This document shows positions 9,640-18,228 of a DNA stretch of 64,000 nt, piece by piece. Numbering within the stretch: the first letter of the stretch is position 1; every line of letters starts with the position of its first letter. Origin of the DNA: Diplonema papillatum (taxonomy: Eukaryota > Euglenozoa > Diplonemea > Diplonemida > Diplonemidae); contig JAPJBO010000766.1 of NCBI GenBank assembly GCA_030068145.1, positions 45,979 to 109,978 of the forward strand, in the 5' to 3' direction. The notes under the pieces are model-generated. The model made no database searches. It was not told the origin of the DNA and saw only the letters and a program-made list of their open reading frames with translations. Made by a program: the position numbers and the translations under genes.

Positions 9640-11900
9640 GCCGCTGCAGCCGCGAGTCGCACCCTTCGCTCTTTCCGGAGAAGAAGTCATTCACTTCGGC
9701 CGTGGGTGTCTCCGCTGGCTTTTTTTGTCCTTTCGTCTTTGCACGCTGCTGCTGTTGTAATCCGCTGAAGTCGGCTCTGGGTGATAAGGAGGCGCACCAC
9801 TCGCCGTAAACCACCGTATCGCTCGGCAGTCAGCCCCGTTTCTCACACCAGTTTCTCAAATCGGGCGAGGCAACTGCTGCACTTGCCAGGTAGACCGATG
9901 CAGCGGCGGCCACTCCACCGTGCTTGATGGCATGGCAGCCGCGTGAGTCGTGCTTCTTACCTGGAGGCGTTTTTGACTGTCGTCGTCGGCTTGTCGTTTG
10001 TCGGGTTTGCGTCTACGCCGGGCTGCGCTGCAGGCAAGGTCAGCGCGAAAGCATTGCCTTTCGGCTTGTGTTTGCTGCCCTTAGGGCGACCTCGTGTTTG
10101 CTGCCCTTAGGGCGACCTCGTGTTTGCTGCCCTTAGGGCGACCTCGTGTTTGCTGCCCTTAGGGCGACCTCGTGTTTGCTGCCCTTAGGGCGACCTCGTG
10201 TTTGCTGCCCTTAGGGCGACCTCGTGTTTGCTGCCCTTAGGGCGACCTCGTGTTTGCTGCCCTTAGGGCGACCTCGTGTTTGCTGCCCTTAGGGCGACCT
10301 CGTGTTTGCTGCCCTTAGGGCGACCTCGTGTTTGCTGCCCTTAGGGCGACCTCGTGTTTGCTGCCCTTAGGGCGACCTCGTGTTTGCTGCCCTTAGGGCG
10401 ACCTCGTGTTTGCTGCCCTTAGGGCGACCTCGTGTTTGCTGCCCTTAGGGCGACCTCGTGTTTGCTGCCCTTAGGGCGACCTCGTGTTTGCTGCCCTTAG
10501 GGCGACCTCGTGTTTGCTGCCCTTAGGGCGACCTCGTGTTTGCTGCCCTTAGGGCGACCTCGTGTTTGCTGCCCTTAGGGCGACCTCGTGTTTGCTGCCC
10601 TTAGGGCGACCTCGTGTTTGCTGCCCTTAGGGCGACCTCGTGTTTGCTGCCCTTAGGGCGACCTCGTGTTTGCTGCCCTTAGGGCGACCTCGTGTTTGCT
10701 GCCCTTAGGGCGACCTCGTGTTTGCTGCCCTTAGGGCGACCTCGTGTTTGCTGCCCTTAGGGCGACCTCGTGTTTGCTGCCCTTAGGGCGACCTCGTGTT
10801 TGCTGCCCTTAGGGCGACCTCGTGTTTGCTGCCCTTAGGGCGACCTCGTGTTTGCTGCCCTTAGGGCGACCTCGTGTTTGCTGCCCTTAGGGCGACCTCG
10901 TGTTTGCTGCCCTTAGGGCGACCTCGTGTTTGCTGCCCTTAGGGCGACCTCGTGTTTGCTGCCCTTAGGGCGACCTCGTGTTTGCTGCCCTTAGGGCGAC
11001 CTCGTGTTTGCTGCCCTTAGGACGACCTCGTGTTTGCTGCCCTTAGGACGACCTCGTGTTTGCTGCCCTTAGGGCGACCTCGTGTTTGCTGCCCTTAGGG
11101 CGACCTCGTGTTTGCTGCCCTTAGGGCGACCTCGTGTTTGCTGCCCTTAGGGCGACCTCGTTTGCGCTTTGGCGCTGGCTTCTTTTCGGACGACTTTCTG
11201 TCTTCGCTGGTATCTTGGCTTCGGGCTCTTCGTTGTCAGACTCGGTCGTTGTTGCGACCGAGTGAGACTATTTCATTACGTGCCCAACCAGAACTTCGGC
11301 TTCCTCGGAGACTGCAGTACACTCAATTTCTTGGGGTATGTCGGACTGTCGATGGGGAGCGAGGGCGTCTTTTAAAGCTGCTGCGTATCCAGATAGCTTT
11401 GCACCAGGCTTGTCCTCGACAAGGAAAACATCTTCGAGTTCCACAACACCGAACTTCAGCTTCGACTTGGACCCAGACGAGGCGTCAGAAACGCCTCGAA
11501 GCGGGCCACAGGCCGACCTGCCACACGAGGCACGTGCCCAAGTCTCGTGCAGGACTACTGTGCAGCAGTCTCCATGTTTCCAGATCGATCGAATCCCGCA
11601 AACAGAATTGCGTTGTGAACCGATTTCAAACGGCGTCACCGTCGAGGAGCTTTCCCCTGATGATTTAAGTGTCTTAAAGAAGGCTGTATTTCTAAAGCTG
11701 TTTAGAATTGCTTCTAGACTGTTTCTTGTTGTTGCTTCTAGACTGTTTCTTGAAGTAAGCGGTCGGTCTTTTTTGAAGTCTCCGTTTGTTGCTTCTGTTC
11801 TTGAGTTTCCGGTTTGGCCGCCCTTTCTTTAGCGTTTGTCTGTGACGTTTACAAGGTCGGGAAGATTTTTTCGCTGGGGGGTCGATTGCTCTGCGCATAG
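9640..11900 (-). pseudogene. AT-hook protein gene, apparently broken by a minisatellite
   Basis: On the minus strand the sequence just right of the 26-bp array encodes KKPAPKRKRGRPKGSK, a textbook AT-hook (GRP core in basic context) that binds the minor groove of AT-rich DNA. Left of the array the same RGRPKGSKHK frame resumes, and it ends at AGG/TAAGA, which could be a 5' splice site (exon edge at 9961). Upstream on the minus strand, 11268-11639 encodes a protein-like stretch (KLKFGVVELEDVFLVEDKPG, AKLSGYAAALKDAL) followed by GTAATG, another possible donor. Downstream, about 9623-9955, a frame reads SRGCHAIKHGGVAAAASVYL. The 26-bp unit is not a multiple of three and brings TAA into frame every third unit, so the intact coding order is lost unless the array is spliced out. 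Exon boundaries are inferred. Confidence 0.45.
10065..11160. repeat. 26-bp minisatellite, about 41 copies
   Basis: The unit CTCGTGTTTGCTGCCCTTAG plus GGCGAC repeats almost without change; only two neighbouring units near 11020-11050 carry GGACGAC. Each unit contains the inverted repeat GCCCT-T-AGGGC. Read on the minus strand, one frame of a unit is RGRPKGSKH, the AT-hook of the surrounding gene. Confidence 0.95.
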
Positions 11901-12112
11901 TACGTTCCAGCTCGCTTCGTCTCGGGATTCTGCTTCGAACGCCTCCCCAGGGGTAGGGGTGACCTCGCAGTAGCCATCTTCTCTCACTCTCTAAGGCCTC
12001 TGCGGGGTTTACCCCATCGTTAGTAATGCCACTGCTCCTCTTTCTACCTTTCTTGGTTCAAAGTGACAAGTGCAAGGTGCCGAAGTAGAATTCCTAGCCT
12101 TCCTCGTGTTAA
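11901..12112. other. Spacer
   Basis: No feature is recognised in this short interval. Confidence 0.4.
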
Positions 12113-12953
12113 AATGTTCTCTGCCCAATTCGCATATCCTAATCCAAACGCCGAAAAGCGCATGCAAGCCATTTGACGATACATAAAGGTGCATAGCCCG
12201 TGGAGCAATGAAGTTCATGATCCTTCCACGACGCATGAAGTGGACGATTGGCAACACAAAGGCTTCTCATCGCAAACTTGCCTTTCCAGCAAGCAATGCT
12301 CGTCGTTTCTTGACGGGCGGGTATGAAACGAGGAAGGGGAAGCTAGTTGGAGATGACTCTGGTACAGGAAGCTAAAGGACGAAGAGAGCTAGTTGGGAGA
12401 GCGTGTTTACATCTTCTCTGCCCTATTCGCATATCCTAATCCAAACGCCGAACAGCGCATGCAAGCATTTTACGATATATGAAGGTGCATAGTCCATGGA
12501 GCAATGAAGTTCATGATCCCGCCGCAACGCATGAAGCAGACGATTGGCAACACAAATGTTTCTCACCAGGGAGAAAAAATGTGAGACCGGGTATGAAACG
12601 AGGAAGGGGGAGCTAGTTGGAGATGACACTGGTTCAGGAAGATAAAGGACGAAGAGAGCTAGTTGGGAGAGCGTGTTTACATCTTCTCTGCCCTATTCGC
12701 ATATCCCAATGAACAGCGCATGCAACCATTTTACGATACATAAAGGTGCATAGTCCATGGAGCAATGAAGTTCATGATCCCGCCGCAACGCATGAAGCAG
12801 ACGATTGGCAACACAAATGTTTCTCACCAGGGAGAAAAAATGTGAGAACGGGTATGAAACGAGGAAGGGTGTGTTAGTTGGAGATGAAACTGGTGTGGCG
12901 GAGAATAAAGGAGGGAGAGAGTTGGAGAGAAAATAAGAGCTCGTCACTCGCAC
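12113..12953. repeat. Three tandem units of about 260-300 bp
   Basis: Each unit contains TTCTCTGCCCWATTCGCATA, AACAGCGCATGCAA, a block around GGTGCATAGTCCATGGAGCA, GATTGGCAACACAAA and GGGTATGAAACGAGGAAGG. The first unit is the most diverged. No coding potential is evident. Confidence 0.85.
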
Positions 12954-13253
12954 AACCGCAGCTGATGCAAAACCAATGATGATGATGACTTTTTCGTTGA
13001 ACGCAGTGCTTGATCGTCTTTTACGTAAAGCTGGATTCAGGACGCAAGTGCCCGCAAGGGCACGCGTTGTTCGACTTTCTCAGGAACGGGACGCCTCTTC
13101 TCTAAACGAGTCTTTGCAGCTTGCCGCCTCTGGCGGCATGAGTAAAAACGCCACGGTTTGCGGCGACGAGCTTCTCATTTCCTCCAACATTTTATGTTTG
13201 GTAAGACGCTCCGGCCGTAACGGCAGAGCGGGAAATAAAAGGAAACGAAATGC

Positions 13254-13316
13254 GTAGTGGTGTGGTCGGTGGGCCAGTTCCCCGTAGTTCCCCCGTGGGG
13301 TGTCTTTTTTTTTTCG
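13254..13316. repeat. Dispersed CAGTTCCCCGTAGTTCCCC module
   Basis: The module GTGGTGTGGTCGGTGGGCCA, GTTCCCCGTAGTTCCCC, GGGGTGTCTTTTTT shares its centre with 15660-15730, where AAAAAGACACCCCAAGGTCA precedes GTTCCCCGTAGTTCCCC and CGACCACACCAC, that is, with the outer parts inverted. Confidence 0.65.
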
Positions 13317-13598
13317 TCACAAAATAAGGACAATTTCGGGTAATTCGAGCGTATCAAGATCAAAGACCCCAGGAGACAAGCCACCTGGGACAGGCCAAAA
13401 TCGGTGAATTTCGGGGGGTAATTCCTTTGTGGCGACCGCTTTCTGCAGTCGGCCCTGGCGAAGGTGGGGCGGAAGAGCTACAAAGGTGCAGTATTACGGC
13501 CCCAACTTGCGCAGAGCGGCCATGTGCTATGCGTGCCCCGAAGAGGAAGGAATAGGATGAGAAGGAAGGACAGACTGCGAGTCACGGGTTGACAGGTA

Positions 13599-14337
13599 GT
13601 GACAGGATCAGCTGCGGTAGGGAGAGCAGGAAATGTTCTACCAGAGGCCCCGCGCCGGCCGGGTTTCGAAGCGATCGCGGGACCGCAGACCTTCGCGGCG
13701 GTCGGAGGAGAGAGGTGGTTCCGGGCGCTGCAGTATTGGCTGGATGGGATGTGCTGGTCGGTGGTGGGTGACGTCTCGATGGCAGAGCTCGCCGTCGACT
13801 TTGACGTGTGCACCAAACTAGATCTTCCGGGCAGTGTCGTAGCGACGACGGACGGACACCGTTGAGCATGCGTGCGAGGGTACTCGCAAATCTTTTAAGA
13901 ACCGTCGGGGAGGGGTTGGAGCGAAACGGCGACGGACCGCTTCCGCCAGAAGATAGGGTCGCTGAGAACGGTGGGAGCCCCGCCGTGCCTCACGGGGTAC
14001 GAGATGAGGCCGATCTTCCGTGGTGGTACGGAGACGATGGAAGTGCTCGAGACACAGTTGACGACGGCACGAGTTCAGCGACGAGGCGTGGGGGATGGAT
14101 ATTTTCCCTACGTGTGGCAGAGCGTGCGGAGATGGGCGGTGTTCAACGCTACGGAACACGAAGTGGAGTGAGCGGGTGTGTCACGAGCACCAGAAAGTGA
14201 AGAAAGCGCCGGTGCAGCAACCGATGAACCTGGACGAGCAATCGAAGAAGAAGCGAGGCACCAAACGCGCGCCTGAGCGCGACGATCAAGTCGAGCTAAA
14301 GAGGCGAAAGCATGACACATCACGTACGAAGAGATAA
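13599..14337 (+). pseudogene. Frameshifted ORF, possibly a retroelement C-terminus
   Basis: Protein-like text continues across three frames. The first part (13599-13865) reads AAVGGERWFRALQYWLDGMC and SMAELAVDFDVCTKLDLPG. The next (about 13860-13960) reads MRARVLANLLRTVGEGLERN. The next (13971-14171) reads TGYEMRPIFRGGTETMEVLE, then GDGYFPYVWQSVRRW. A basic tail follows (KKRGTKRAPERDDQVELKRR, about 14240-14330). The AELAVDF and LTGYEMRP blocks resemble conserved text downstream of reverse transcriptase in some protist and algal elements, but no catalytic motif is present here, so the class is a guess. Indels make it non-functional. Confidence 0.35.
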
Positions 14338-14458
14338 CCGCGACACCGCAAATCGCCACAGATTATTTGCATTCTAACCCAAACTATCAGAGGCGGTCGC
14401 GGTCGAAGACGGCAACCCGAGCGAGGAGCAAGGTTGATAACCAGAATGACAGTCATAA

Positions 14459-15003
14459 GTGCTGAAGGCAAGGTTGCGTTGCAGGAGGAGAAACTGGTGC
14501 TTGGCCGAGGATAAGATGGCTATGGCGGCAGGGGCAGAACAGAGAGACAGCGAGTCCTTCTTGTGGGGTAGTCACGCCTTCGCAGTCCCAGGGACCTCCG
14601 CCCACTTGCGTACAGCCGTCGACTGGCCTTTCCCAAGAGGACGAGTTGGAATGCAGGTACCATCTCCGGAGAGCTTCCGGTTTCTCCCAGAGTAGAGGAG
14701 CTGATGCAAACTCCACCTGGGCTTCTGAACGTGATTGCAGATCACCTTCTAGCCAAAACCCAAGAGGGATTAGTGTCGGAATGGCGCGCAAGGAGAGGCT
14801 CTGGCTTGTTTGCTTCTTTCGCTGGCGAGAGGGAGACTTCGGACACGGCAAAGCCTTGGGTTCTTCGGGCTCTGCATCCTTCTGTTCCAGAGATCGTAGA
14901 GCAGTTTGCCGACAACAACATTAGCCTTGAATGGCATGCTTCGGGTGATTATCAAGAAGTAACTTCTCTCTCTCCATCAGCTTCCCTTCCATGCAGACAG
15001 TAA
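14459..15003 (+). CDS. Unidentified gene, possible 5' exon(s)
   Basis: Two overlapping frames look protein-like. The better is 14704-15003: QTPPGLLNVIADHLLAKTQE, then EWRARRGSGLFASFAGERET and HPSVPEIVEQFADNNISLEW. A possible 5' splice site (GGTGAT) follows near 14945, before a minisatellite of polypyrimidine/CAG units that could serve as splice acceptors for the next exon. No family is recognised. It may be one gene with the membrane-protein exon at 15209; this join is an inference. Confidence 0.35.
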
Positions 15004-15215
15004 CTTCTTATCAGCTTCCCTTCCATGCAGACAGTAACTTCTTATCAGCTTCCCTTCCATGCAGACAGTAACTTCTTATCAGCTTCCCTTCCATGCAGAC
15101 AGTAACTTCTTAACTTCTTATCAGCTTCCCTTCCATGCAGACGGTAACTTCTTATCAGATTCCCTTCCATGCAGACAGTAACTTCTTATCAGCTTCTCTT
15201 CCATGCAGACAAGTT
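14985..15215 (+). repeat. 34-bp minisatellite of acceptor-like units
   Basis: About seven copies of a unit made of ACAGTAACTTCTTATCAG and CTTCCCTTCCATGCAG occur. Every unit carries two pyrimidine-tract/CAG motifs. One unit contains an extra TAACTTCT and two have single-base changes. Confidence 0.9.
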
Positions 15216-15649
15216 GGACTATTTTCGTCTATCACCGGACTCTTGATTGCGTGCTGCCAATGTTATCTGTGGGCTGTCCAAGCTATTCTGCAGATCTCGA
15301 TCGGTCAGGCCTCTGCCATCAACGCGATTATTTGCAAGGACCAGTACAAGTACGCAATGGTGGCAACTGTGCTTTTCCTACTTCTTGGGGAACATTGTAA
15401 GGGGCCCGGTAGCGAGCTTTACTTAGGTTCCTGCAAGCGTGAGCCAACCGACTTCTGCGAGTCCTGCGATAGCGTTCGTGTCTACTTTCCAACGAATCCT
15501 TCATGCCACGGCGTCACGAAAGCACCACCCCCGACACCCCGAAGGCTCCATTTTTCAAAAGGCTTGGCCCTTCTGTGGAAAGCAAGCAAGAGGAACCGTT
15601 TTGCTCACTCCAAAGCTCCCGGTTTGGCGCCGGTGCGTGGCGTTTGAAA
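15209..15649 (+). CDS. Possible membrane-protein exon
   Basis: Directly after the last TGCAG of the minisatellite the frame reads VGLFSSITGLLIACCQCYLW, continues with AILQISIGQASAINAIICKD, then YAMVATVLFLLLGEHC, giving two or three hydrophobic helices. A Cys-rich loop follows (CKREPTDFCESC) and then a basic Pro-rich tail. The frame ends near 15649, just before an A-rich tract. Hydrophobicity and placement after acceptor-like sequence argue for a real exon, but no family is recognised and no transcript evidence exists here. Confidence 0.35.
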
Positions 15650-15771
15650 AAATCCACTAAAAAAAAAAAAAAAGACACCCCAAGGTCAGTTCCCCGTAGT
15701 TCCCCCTGGCTATACCGACCACACCACGTAGGTTTGTTTTTTTTTTTTCTCCTTTTTCCCCGCCGGCTTTT

Positions 15772-15800
15772 CCACATTTGGACTGACAGTCCAAATGTGG
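15772..15800. repeat. Short perfect hairpin
   Basis: CCACATTTGGACT and AGTCCAAATGTGG flank a 3-nt loop (GAC). Confidence 0.85.
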
Positions 15801-16079
15801 ATATAGAAGCTAATCCCCTGGTGCAGTGTGCGCGCTATCTGCGTATAAGTCGATCGTTGAGGTCGCGCATTTCCTTCCAAGCGGGCGCTCACGTAAAAGA
15901 ACCGTTTCGTTTTATTCGTTGGCGCAAAGCCTGCGCAACAGATTCTGTTTACATTTAAAGATGGCAAGTCGGTGGGAGGAAGTTGAAGGTTACCGTTAGA
16001 ATGTTGGTTTTCTAGCGTTTGTTGTGGTTTTGAGAGTCGGTGTTTTAGGGTCTCCGGTTGACCATTGAGGCTGTGAGGT

Positions 16080-17060
16080 TTCATAACCAGCGTGTAAGAC
16101 AGCGGTCGCAAATCTGCGCAACCGATTCTGTTGACATGCCATTTAAAGATGTAAAGTCAGTGGGAGGAAGTTCGAGGTCACCGTTAGGATGCTGGTTTTC
16201 ATAACCAGTGTGCAAGTCACCGGTCGCAAATCCGCGCAACAGATTCTGTTGACATGCCATTTAAAGATGTAAAGTCAGCGGGAGGAAGTTCGAGGTTGCC
16301 GTTAGGATGCTGGTTTCCATAACCAGTGTGCAAGTCACCGGTCGCAAACCTGCGCAACAGATTCTGTTGACATGCCATTTAAAGATGTTTAAAGACGTAG
16401 TTCGAGGATACCGTTAGGATGCTGGTTTTCATAACCAGTGTGCAAGTCACCGGTCGCAAATCCGCGCAACAGATTCTGTTGGCATGCCATTTAAAGATGT
16501 AAAGTCAGTGGGAGGAAGTTCGAGGTTGCCGTTAGGATGCTGGTTTCCATAACCAGCGTGCAAGTCACCGGTCGCAAACCTGCGCAACAGATTCTGTTGA
16601 CATGCCATTTAAAGATGTAGTTCGAGGATACCGTTAGGATGCTGGTTTTCATAACCAGTGTGCAAGTCACCGGTCGCAAACCTGCGCAACAGATTCTGTT
16701 GACATGCCATTTAAAGATGTAAAGTCAGTGGGAGGAAGTTCGAGGTCACCGTTAGGATGCTGGTTTTCATAACCAGTGTGCAAGTCACCGGTCGCAAATT
16801 CGCGCAACAGATTCTGTTGGCATGCCATTTAAAGATGTAAAGTCAGCGGGAGGAAGTTCGAGGTTGCCGTTAGGATGCTGGTTTCCATAACCAGCGTGCA
16901 AGTCACCGGTCGCAAACCTGCGCAACAGATTCTGTTGACATGCCATTTAAAGAGAGAGAGAGAGACGAGTTAGAGTGCAGGGATTAAAGATGTAGTTCGA
17001 GGATACCGTTAGGATGCTGGTTTTCATAACCAGTGTGCAAGTCACCGGTCGCAAACCTTG
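16080..17060. repeat. Tandem array of about 117-bp units, eight copies
   Basis: The CGCAACAGATTCTGTTGACA block recurs at intervals of 103-119 bp from about 16116 to 16922, with a diverged unit near 15933. Each unit carries CATGCCATTTAAAGATGT, GGAGGAAGTTCGAGGT, CCGTTAGGATGCTGGTTT and ATAACCAGYGTGCAAGTCAC. CTGGTT and AACCAG form a small stem. Units lacking the GTAAAGTCAGYGGGAGGAA block account for the shorter spacings. Confidence 0.9.
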
Positions 17061-17318
17061 TTGGGGTTTTGAGGGCTGTCCTCGGGGTACGGGGGAGGTG
17101 GTTGGAGGGGTTGGGTGACAGAGGTTACGCTTGCGCTGTTCGCATGGAGGCTCGTTGGCTCGAAGAAGTGGAAGTAGCGTAGGCTATTGTTCGGTGTTAC
17201 TCTTACAGTCGTAAGATGAGATGAAAAAAATTAAAAAGTATCTTGTTTGACGGTTTGCTGTCCTCCACAGTCGGGGTTCTCTAGCTGCACGAGGCAGCCG
17301 TGGATGATGATGATGAAA
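17061..17318. other. Spacer downstream of the ubiquitin-protease fragment
   Basis: No gene is seen. This is the 3' flank of the minus-strand gene at 17319-17960. Confidence 0.5.
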
Positions 17319-17960
17319 TTAAGTTCCTCGCTTAATTTGCTTAAGCTTTTTCGTAGCCTTGAGCGTGTGCGATACCGCTGGGTTTCTCTTGCATTTTGAG
17401 ATATGGTGGCGTAGACTTTTGAAGCACGCTTTCCCTGCGGTCCGTCCGTCGTTGTTGCAGTATGGGCATTTGCGTTTTCCGAGGGCTTTCTGCGCCGCCT
17501 TTCGTACTGGGCTTGTTGCTAGAGTCATCTCTTTGCAGTGTAGCATGTGTGTACGGAGGCCTTTGGCGCCTCTGAACTTGTTGCCTGCGTCCGTGGTACT
17601 TGCTTTGCAGGCTGGGCATGCCCAAATAAGCGTTCCTTCATGTTGTGTTGTTTCTTCGGATGAGGTCTCGTCGTCTGAGGTAGGGGTGTCCCCTCGCAGT
17701 TCTTCGAGCAGTTCGAGTGTTTGTGTCGGGTCCGTGTCGGTGAGGTCTTCTTTCGTGTACAGGAACATGTACGTGGCGTTGTCTGTGTACGTAGGTTCCC
17801 GGCGGGAGTGTGACGTGGTTTCGTTGTTGTAATGTGTCCAGTTTTGATCTGTGAAAGGGGTGCGGTCACGTTTGTGGATGGTGTAGTGGCCGGCGTTCTC
17901 TCTTCCAGTGTGTGTTACTAGAGCTTGGAGTTCGTATTTGTGTTCGTAGGGTGGGATCAG
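17319..17960 (-). CDS. Ubiquitin-specific protease fragment (His box) with two C2HC zinc fingers
   Basis: On the minus strand, after a good 3' splice site (GTGACAG at 17961-17967), the frame reads LIPPYEHKYELQALVTHTGR, then ENAGHYTIHKR, and ends the fold with NWTHYNNETTS and NATYMFLYTKE. This is the C-terminal third of a USP/UBP cysteine-protease domain: YEL..LV.H.G...GHY is the histidine box with the catalytic His, and MFLYTKE matches the final YxLxY strand. An acidic linker and two similar fingers follow (CPACKASTTDAGNKF to HMLHC, and CPYCNNDGRTAGKACF to HHISKC). The protein ends at TTAAGC on the plus strand, that is, stop at 17319-17321. The Cys-box half must lie upstream, but only the IFT70 promoter and gene are there, so this looks decapitated, unless trans-spliced or served by a very distant exon. 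Confidence 0.65.
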   Translation of the reverse strand: MIPPYEHKYELQALVTHTGRENAGHYTIHKRDRTPFTDQNWTHYNNETTSHSRREPTYTDNATYMFLYTKEDLTDTDPTQTLELLEELRGDTPTSDDETSSEETTQHEGTLIWACPACKASTTDAGNKFRGAKGLRTHMLHCKEMTLATSPVRKAAQKALGKRKCPYCNNDGRTAGKACFKSLRHHISKCKRNPAVSHTLKATKKLKQIKRGT

Positions 17961-18120
17961 CTGTCACTGGGGTTCGATTTTCGTTTGCGAACTCGTTCCG
18001 TCTAAGACACAGTAGTAATGTGGCTTGTGCTGCTCGGATACTGGTTTGCGTCTCTGCTGTCTTTGTCTTTTTGCACTTGTCGTCCCTTTTTTTTTTTCCG
18101 GTTCGCGGCTCTGTCAACAC

Positions 18121-18131
18121 AATATAAAAGG
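18121..18131 (+). promoter_or_regulatory. TATA box of the IFT70 gene
   Basis: AATATAAAAGG lies about 98 nt upstream of the IFT70 start codon, a normal distance allowing for a 5' UTR of about 70 nt. It is the clearest TATA box in the window. Confidence 0.6.
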
Positions 18132-18228
18132 CACAAAAATCTGTACGCCCAAACGGGATCGTCGGAAACACAAAGAAAAAAGAAGAAAAACACACAAGAA
18201 ACGCAATTCGCTTTCGTTGCCGGCGAAG

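Noticed and set aside
10065-11160. CRISPR-like array
   Set aside because: There are no spacers: the 26-bp units are directly contiguous and near identical, and the context is eukaryotic.
10065-11160. Interstitial telomere repeat (unit contains CCCTTAGGG)
   Set aside because: The word is an inverted repeat inside a 26-bp coding-derived unit, not a TTAGGG array.
16080-17060. tRNA-derived SINE array (GAAGTTCGAGGT resembles a B box)
   Set aside because: No A box at suitable distance, no cloverleaf and no A-rich or T-rich tail was seen.
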